From NCBI GenBank assembly GCA_963822095.1, contig CAWGGS010000028.1, positions 116,578 through 180,577 of the forward strand: a stretch of 64,000 bases of DNA, in the 5' to 3' direction. How positions within the stretch are numbered: the first letter of the stretch is position 1; each line of letters opens with the position of its first letter. This document shows positions 59,118-64,000 of this stretch, piece by piece. A program made the position numbers and the translations under genes. This DNA is from CAWGGS01 sp963822095. Lineage in GTDB: Bacteria; Desulfobacterota; Desulfobulbia; Desulfobulbales; Desulfocapsaceae. The notes beneath the pieces are model-generated. The model was not told the origin of the DNA. It saw only the letters and a list, made by a program, of their open reading frames with translations, and did no database searches.

Positions 59118-60809
59118 ATGCTCTGTGAACTCAAAGTTGAAAATCTGGCCCTGATTGAATTTCTGAGGTTGAATTTTGATAACCATTCGGATTCACAGGG
59201 GCTTATAGTTATGACGGGGGAGACCGGTGCAGGAAAGTCCATCATGTTGCGAGCGATTAATCTGTTGACCGGTTCTCGTTCTTCCTCCGAATGGGTGAGA
59301 AACGGTGCCGACAGTTGTACTGTTGAGGCCCTGTTTGAGGTCCGTCCCGAACATACTGCTTTTCTGGATATTTTACGGGAAAGTGGCCTGGGCGACGACA
59401 CTACTGTTCTAATAAAACGTATCCTTCAGGGTAACGGTCGGAGCAGATTTTATGTAAACGGTTCTTTGGCAACCGCCAAAATGGTTTCTGAGCTAACTGA
59501 AAATTTGTTAAGTATTGCAAGCCAGCACGATCACCAACAACTGTTGTTGCCTTCCCTTCATCTGAATTTCCTGGATAATTTTGGAGAGCTCCATGATGAC
59601 AAGGAAGCTTTCGCCAAGGTCTATGGCCTTTGGCGGCAAAAGGCTGCCGAGCTTCAGGATTTCTTGCAGCAAGAGAAGGACAAAGAAGAGAAAAAGGACT
59701 TCCTGCATTTTCAACAAGCGGAGATTCGCGATGCCGATCTGAAAATTGGCGAGGATGAGAGCCTGGAGGCCGAAAAAAATCGCCTAAAAAGTGCCGATCA
59801 GCTCATCAAGTTGAGCCATGAGAGTTACAGCTTTTTCTTTACCACCTTGCAGGAGGGCCTGGCACAGGTTCGCAAGAATATGGAACAGGCCGCATCTCTT
59901 GACCCGAGTGCAGAAAAGCTGGCCGAGGGCCTTGCCGAGTATTTTTATCAGGCCGAGGATCTGATCTCCCAGCTGCGACAGTACCGTGATTCCCTGGAAA
60001 ACGATCCTCATCGGCTGGAACTCGTGACTAGCCGCATTGATCTCATCCGACAATTGAAGCGTAAATATGGCGAGTCCATAGGTATGATTCATACGTTTGC
60101 CGAAAGAATTGACAAAGAGCTTGAGACCCTTGAAAACCTGGAAATACGGATGGAAGGGTTGCAGAAAGAGGTGGCCGGACTCGAGGAAAAGGTGGTGGAG
60201 ATGGCAGCATCCCTGTCGGAAAAACGGAGGCTTGCAGCTGAAAAACTGGAGAAGGCGATGGATTGTGAGCTGGTGTCCCTTGCCTTTAACCGAGCCGCTT
60301 TCAAGGTTCAATGGCAGGAAGTCAGCTCTGATGTTTCCCAGATACGCGCTCATGGTAAGGATCGGGTCGAGTTTTTCTTTTCCGCCAATCCCGGAGAACC
60401 GTCCCGCCCGCTCGCCAAGGTGGCATCGGGAGGAGAACTCTCTCGCCTGATGCTGGCCTTGAAATGTCTGCTGGCAAAGAGGGACATGGTGGAGACCGTT
60501 ATCTTTGATGAGGTCGATGCCGGGATAGGCGGCGAGGCGGCGGAAGCGGTAGCTCGAAAAATCCAGGAGCTTGCCGGGCATCACCAGGTCTTCTGTATTA
60601 CCCATCTGCCCCAGATTGCTGCCCGCGGGACCGAACATTTTCTGGTCATGAAGACTGTCAATGGTGGTAGAACCCAGTCGTCCTTTTCCTGGCTTTCCAA
60701 GGAACAAAGAGTGCATGAACTGGCCAGAATGCTGGCCGGTGATTCGGTTACCGATAAAACCCACGCCTGGGCTCGGGAGTTGTTGGAAAAGGGGTCGGCA
60801 AAGGCATGA
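59118..60809 (+). CDS. recN: DNA repair protein RecN
   Basis: 563 residues. Walker A 'MTGETGAGKS' (~33-41) after 'LKVENLALIEFLRLNF', long coiled-coil arms (~155-375), ABC signature 'KVASGGELSRLMLALK' and Walker B 'TVIFDEVDAGIGGEAAEAV'. SMC-like ATPase for double-strand break repair, normal length. Its stop overlaps the start of the PP-loop gene (ATGA). Confidence 0.95.
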   Translation: MLCELKVENLALIEFLRLNFDNHSDSQGLIVMTGETGAGKSIMLRAINLLTGSRSSSEWVRNGADSCTVEALFEVRPEHTAFLDILRESGLGDDTTVLIKRILQGNGRSRFYVNGSLATAKMVSELTENLLSIASQHDHQQLLLPSLHLNFLDNFGELHDDKEAFAKVYGLWRQKAAELQDFLQQEKDKEEKKDFLHFQQAEIRDADLKIGEDESLEAEKNRLKSADQLIKLSHESYSFFFTTLQEGLAQVRKNMEQAASLDPSAEKLAEGLAEYFYQAEDLISQLRQYRDSLENDPHRLELVTSRIDLIRQLKRKYGESIGMIHTFAERIDKELETLENLEIRMEGLQKEVAGLEEKVVEMAASLSEKRRLAAEKLEKAMDCELVSLAFNRAAFKVQWQEVSSDVSQIRAHGKDRVEFFFSANPGEPSRPLAKVASGGELSRLMLALKCLLAKRDMVETVIFDEVDAGIGGEAAEAVARKIQELAGHHQVFCITHLPQIAARGTEHFLVMKTVNGGRTQSSFSWLSKEQRVHELARMLAGDSVTDKTHAWARELLEKGSAKA

Positions 60810-61837
60810 ACAAGGTATGTGCGCTGGCTCTTTTTTCCGGAGGCCTCGATTCCATTTTAGCTTGCCGCGTCGTTGCCGCCCAAGGAATACGGGTGGTGGC
60901 GATCAAGTTTGTCTCACCATTTTTCGAATACCAAATTCTAGACGATCCTGAAGGATACCGACAGGAAGCAAAGCGTAAATACGGCATCGATGTTTTAGTC
61001 GAGGATATCAGCGAGCCCTATATGCAACTGTTGCGCAATCCTGCGCATGGATTCGGCAAAAATTTCAATCCCTGTATCGATTGTAAAATTTTTATGCTCA
61101 GCCGGGCCAGGGAGATGATGGCTGATTTCGGCGCCTCGTTTCTGATCACCGGGGAGGTCCTGGGGCAGCGTCCGATGTCCCAGCGTCGAGATACCTTAAA
61201 CGTTATCGAGCGCGATTCCGGCAGCCGCACCTTCCTGTTACGGCCGCTTTCGGCAAAACTCTTAAAGGAAACAGAGGCGGAGCGGCAGGGACTTGTGGAC
61301 CGTGAGCGGTTGCTCAATTTCAGCGGCCGGGGGCGTTCAAGACAGATCGCTCTTGCCCATGAATTCGGAATCACCGATTTCCCTTCTCCCGCCGGCGGGT
61401 GCAAATTGGCAGATCCCATCCTCAGCAGCCGAATAGCCAGGATGTATTCGGGGGAATTCGGAATCGAGCCGGATGAGATCAATAGGGTCGATATTTTGTT
61501 GCTCCTCGTCGGCCGGCAGTTTCGTCTTTTCGGAGGAGGTTGGCTGGTACTTGGTCGCGATGAACACGACAATATCAGACTGGAAGGACTTTTTCAGGAT
61601 GGTGACATGATGTTGTGGATGGAAAACCGCCCGGGGCCTACAGCCGTCTTGCGCCGGGCTGCAGCACTTGACCCTGAAAAGCTTGAAGAGGATCTGGGTG
61701 CTGCAGCTTCACTTGTCGTTCGCTATGGGAAGAAGATGCCTGCAGGATCGCAGGCTGCGGAGGTACATATTCTGTTTAAGGGGGTTCAGAGGGTTGTAAC
61801 GGCAGAACCCCGCGAGTTACTGGGTGACACTTTCTGA
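60806..61837 (+). CDS. PP-loop tRNA-thiolation-like protein
   Basis: 343 residues. PP-loop 'ALFSGGLDSILAC' (~8-20), 'CIDCKIFMLSRA' (CxxC, ~92-95) and a further Cys in 'PAGGCKLADP'. This is the MnmA/TtuA-like layout in which two Cys pairs hold sulfur or an Fe-S cluster for tRNA 2- or 4-thiolation. The C-terminal third ('RQFRLFGGGWLVLGRDEHDN') resembles the NFACT-R/DUF814 RNA-binding module. Exact modification is not determinable. Coupled to recN and convergent with a histidine kinase, overlapping by 21 bases. Confidence 0.8.
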   Translation: MNKVCALALFSGGLDSILACRVVAAQGIRVVAIKFVSPFFEYQILDDPEGYRQEAKRKYGIDVLVEDISEPYMQLLRNPAHGFGKNFNPCIDCKIFMLSRAREMMADFGASFLITGEVLGQRPMSQRRDTLNVIERDSGSRTFLLRPLSAKLLKETEAERQGLVDRERLLNFSGRGRSRQIALAHEFGITDFPSPAGGCKLADPILSSRIARMYSGEFGIEPDEINRVDILLLLVGRQFRLFGGGWLVLGRDEHDNIRLEGLFQDGDMMLWMENRPGPTAVLRRAAALDPEKLEEDLGAAASLVVRYGKKMPAGSQAAEVHILFKGVQRVVTAEPRELLGDTF

Positions 61838-63097
61838 TAACGGCCTGACCCCTTTGGACCGGGGAAGATAGATGATGACTTCTGTCCCTCCCGAGTTGAC
61901 CGTATTTATGACCAGTTCACCCTGGTGGAGATGGATAGCCTTTTGGGCAAGGCTTAGTCCGAGCCCGGTACCGTGTACCTTGGTCGTAAAAAACGGCTCG
62001 GTGACCCGTTTTTTATGTACGAGATGAATACCTTCCCCGGAATCCCTGATCGAGATCACAACATCCGTTTCCGACTGGCTGATGATAATATCGAGGTTGC
62101 CACCGTCAATCATTGCCTCGACGCCGTTTTTTATGATATGCACCAAGGCCAGGTAGATTTGGTCCTGATCGATATAAATTTCGGATATCGGGCTCTCTAC
62201 GAGCATTGTCGCATTGACATTGAAGTCATCAAAATCAGATTGCAGGAGTGCTAAGACCCGCTCCACCAGTTGTATCGGGTCGGAGAACTTTGGAGAAAGT
62301 TCGACGCACTGGGTGAATTTGAAGAGATTGTTGAGGATTTTTTCTAGTCGTTCCGATTCTTTGGCGATGACCTCAAGGAAGAGTTGAGGCTCGGCGTGAG
62401 GTTTTTTTATAAGCCTTCTGGCAAGGCCACCGATGGAGAGGACCGGATTTCTGATTTCATGGTAGACTTGAGCAGAAATCTGGCCAAGGGCTGCAAATCG
62501 TTCGGCTTCAACAAGGAGTTTCTTGTCCTGTTTCACGACAGCGTTCATTTCACTCAGTTGGTCTTTTTGCAGCATTTCCATGCTGACATCGGTCAGATAG
62601 CCGGGAGAAAGACAGATGCCGTCCTGCTCAAATATGGTAATTGATGCCCAGTCTTTTAACCACATGGTTCTTTCATCGGGTAATTTGACCTTATAGACGG
62701 CTTCCATGGTTCCCGTCGTGCTGTTCTTGTCTCGTAGGGCAGGGCGCTGGTTGTCGATCTCTTTTCCCGGCATGATCATCTCCCGCACAATGGGAGTCCC
62801 TCCGTTGTTTCGGTATTCACGCCGGTCGAGGATACTGTTGCAGAAAGTCTTGGCGATGGTGTCAGGGCTACTGTTGAAAAGGGCGAGAAACTGGTTGCTG
62901 ACATACTCATACCAGATTCCTGGTTGGTCGATGCGCCAGGCGGAGATATAGGGCAGGATCGGAATGTCTATTTGATCAAAGGAAAAACAGGCGGCAATCT
63001 GTTCGCGTACCTTCTGCTTCAACGCAAGGCTATAGTCTTCAAGCAGGAGGCTTCCGCAGTAATTGTCCATGAAATGATTATCAAAACTTTCGGTCAT
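61817..63097 (-). CDS. PAS-containing sensor histidine kinase
   Basis: 426 residues. Residues ~30-175 form a PAS-like sensor ('FSFDQIDIPILPYISAW', 'WLKDWASITIFEQDGICLS'), then a DHp helix with phospho-His H213 ('VYHEIRNPVLSIGG') and a HATPase domain with N-box 'IKNGVEAM', G1 'DSGEGI' and G2 'GTGLGLSLAQK'. No membrane span, so cytoplasmic. No response regulator lies next to it. GGAG precedes the ATG. Confidence 0.9.
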   Translation of the reverse strand: MTESFDNHFMDNYCGSLLLEDYSLALKQKVREQIAACFSFDQIDIPILPYISAWRIDQPGIWYEYVSNQFLALFNSSPDTIAKTFCNSILDRREYRNNGGTPIVREMIMPGKEIDNQRPALRDKNSTTGTMEAVYKVKLPDERTMWLKDWASITIFEQDGICLSPGYLTDVSMEMLQKDQLSEMNAVVKQDKKLLVEAERFAALGQISAQVYHEIRNPVLSIGGLARRLIKKPHAEPQLFLEVIAKESERLEKILNNLFKFTQCVELSPKFSDPIQLVERVLALLQSDFDDFNVNATMLVESPISEIYIDQDQIYLALVHIIKNGVEAMIDGGNLDIIISQSETDVVISIRDSGEGIHLVHKKRVTEPFFTTKVHGTGLGLSLAQKAIHLHQGELVINTVNSGGTEVIIYLPRSKGVRPLSESVTQ

Positions 63098-63554
63098 GGG
63101 AGCTCCGGTGGGGCCGCCTTCTGCGGTCTCGGTTTCTAAAAGATGTACTATTAGCTACCCTGGAAAATTGCCATGTACCCTAACCCGGATTTCTCGCGAG
63201 CTGAGGCGGCTGTTAATAAGCGAGCCCAGCGAGACTTCGTCCCGAGAAGCCGCTCAATGCGCTATAGTTTTTCTATGCGTGTTGATCGAGCGACGCAAGA
63301 GATGCGGCTGGATCAGCTCGCCTTTGGTGAATAGTGTGTCGAACAATACGTTGGTGTTCTTGGAAATCATTACTAAATAAATCCATAGTGTTAACTATTG
63401 TGGGACACAATGTTCATGAGAAATATGAGCGAATAGCTTTGCCTCCATTATAGCCCGCACCTTTCAGGAATTCAATATTAGTGATTGTTCAATGGCTCTC
63501 AGCCTGAAAACCAGGACGCGGGAGATGAGAGGCGGCAACCGTTTTTGTGATATT
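63098..63554. other. Intergenic stretch with a CCGGATTTCTC repeat copy
   Basis: CCCGGATTTCTC at 63184-63195 followed by CGCGAGCTGAGGCGG and a later CTATAGT, related to the element after the tRNA gene. No gene seen. Confidence 0.5.
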
Positions 63555-64000
63555 TTACAACTTCTCTTTTTTTCCTAGAACATGCATGGCGACAGAGGAA
63601 GATCCTCTCGAACGTTCAAAAATTTTTTCAACCGCGCTGAGATAGTGTGATTCCGTTCCGGCCTTTTTTATTTTCTTCAATGCCTTTTGCTCACCGGGAA
63701 AGGAGGCAATAAGGTAGATCCACAGCTGCTTCATTCTGCCGAGCAGGTGGCCGGGGCCGGAAAACCGTTTTCGATAGCCCTGGTAGAGGTCGGTATGAAA
63801 TGCCCGGATCATCTCCAGGCGATGGGTGGGCTCTATCTCTTTTCCCTGGAGAGAGAGTATCAGTGGGGGCGCGGCCAGGACGCCGCGGCCGATCATCCAG
63901 CGATGTACCCATGGAAACTGTTGCGTGAGTTTTTTAAATACGGCAACAGTTGTAATGTCGCCGTTATAAACCAGTTCATGGCGGCTGACGTCGCGGCAGC
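63555..64000 (-). CDS. tRNA-dihydrouridine synthase family, C-terminal part (partial at window edge)
   Basis: The frame is open to base 64000. Seen: 'ELVYNGDI' (FMN-phosphate strand), 'VHRWMIGRGVLAAP' (R-G-x-x phosphate-binding loop), then the C-terminal helical domain 'GHLLGRMKQLWIYLIASFPG'. This matches the DusC-like branch of the Dus family, which reduces uridines in tRNA using FMN and NADPH. The N-terminal barrel with the catalytic Cys is outside the window. TAA stop at 63555-63557. Confidence 0.85.
   Translation of the reverse strand, partial: CRDVSRHELVYNGDITTVAVFKKLTQQFPWVHRWMIGRGVLAAPPLILSLQGKEIEPTHRLEMIRAFHTDLYQGYRKRFSGPGHLLGRMKQLWIYLIASFPGEQKALKKIKKAGTESHYLSAVEKIFERSRGSSSVAMHVLGKKEKL

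Overview
The window looks like a chromosomal segment of a strictly anaerobic, selenocysteine-using Desulfobacterota bacterium, most likely a sulfate reducer or a close relative (order Desulfobulbales is my guess). The evidence is gene content: heterodisulfide-reductase (Hdr)-type flavin/Fe-S electron-transfer genes, an ORange-Protein (ORP)-like NifX/MinD cluster under a sigma54 activator, a MetF, many PAS/sigma54 regulators, and two genes that only make sense if an in-frame TGA is read as selenocysteine. No rRNA, integrase, intact transposase or CRISPR array is visible.

Layout. 0-10 kb: end of an AmrS-type radical SAM gene, a membrane protein, MetF, an enoyl-CoA hydratase, a TerB-like protein, two unusual proteins joining a type II secretion ATPase N-terminal-like (MshEN) domain to repeated DUF202 membrane modules, peptidase T and a YiiX/YebB-like hydrolase. 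11-13 kb: a CheY - CheC - diguanylate cyclase signalling unit. 14.3-15.6 kb: a CoA-disulfide-reductase-like flavoprotein whose redox-active cysteine codon is TGA, followed by a candidate SECIS hairpin and a tRNA-Arg. 16-21 kb: a ClC channel with CBS domains, a dGTPase-like HD protein and the first of three paralogous PAS-sigma54 activators. 21-22.4 kb: an exported protein with three Cys-rich repeats and a possible hydrolase domain.

22.6-29.9 kb holds a seven-gene, mostly overlapping operon: metallophosphoesterase, ParB-fold/DUF4032/RAM protein, threonine-synthase-like PLP enzyme, DUF1611 (DgcN-like) protein, PP-loop ATPase, creatininase-family amidohydrolase and dipeptide epimerase. I read it as an undescribed pathway for an unusual amino acid or acyl/dipeptide. 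It is the best candidate here for a new system.

30-42.5 kb: the second and third PAS-sigma54 activators, three good -24/-12 promoters, a 28-residue membrane peptide, a membrane Hdr-type oxidoreductase, a pre-ATP-grasp-like membrane protein and the ORP-like cluster (NifX-type proteins, degenerate CheY, two MinD-type ATPases with ferredoxin inserts). 42.5-45.1 kb is largely non-coding and repeat-rich, with a five-unit array of ~97-bp period and a GC-rich inverted-repeat element.

45.2-57.0 kb: a large Hdr cluster of membrane HdrD-like protein, HdrA fused to a GltD-like NAD(P)H module (split by a +1 frameshift), MvhD, FdhB/FrhB-like protein, tandem-HdrA protein, HdrC and HdrB, probably a soluble flavin-based bifurcating or confurcating complex plus a membrane partner. 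57.2-64 kb: ferritin-like protein, a SelW-type selenoprotein (CxxU), DtxR-family regulator, RecN, a PP-loop tRNA-thiolation-like protein, a PAS histidine kinase and the end of a tRNA-dihydrouridine synthase.
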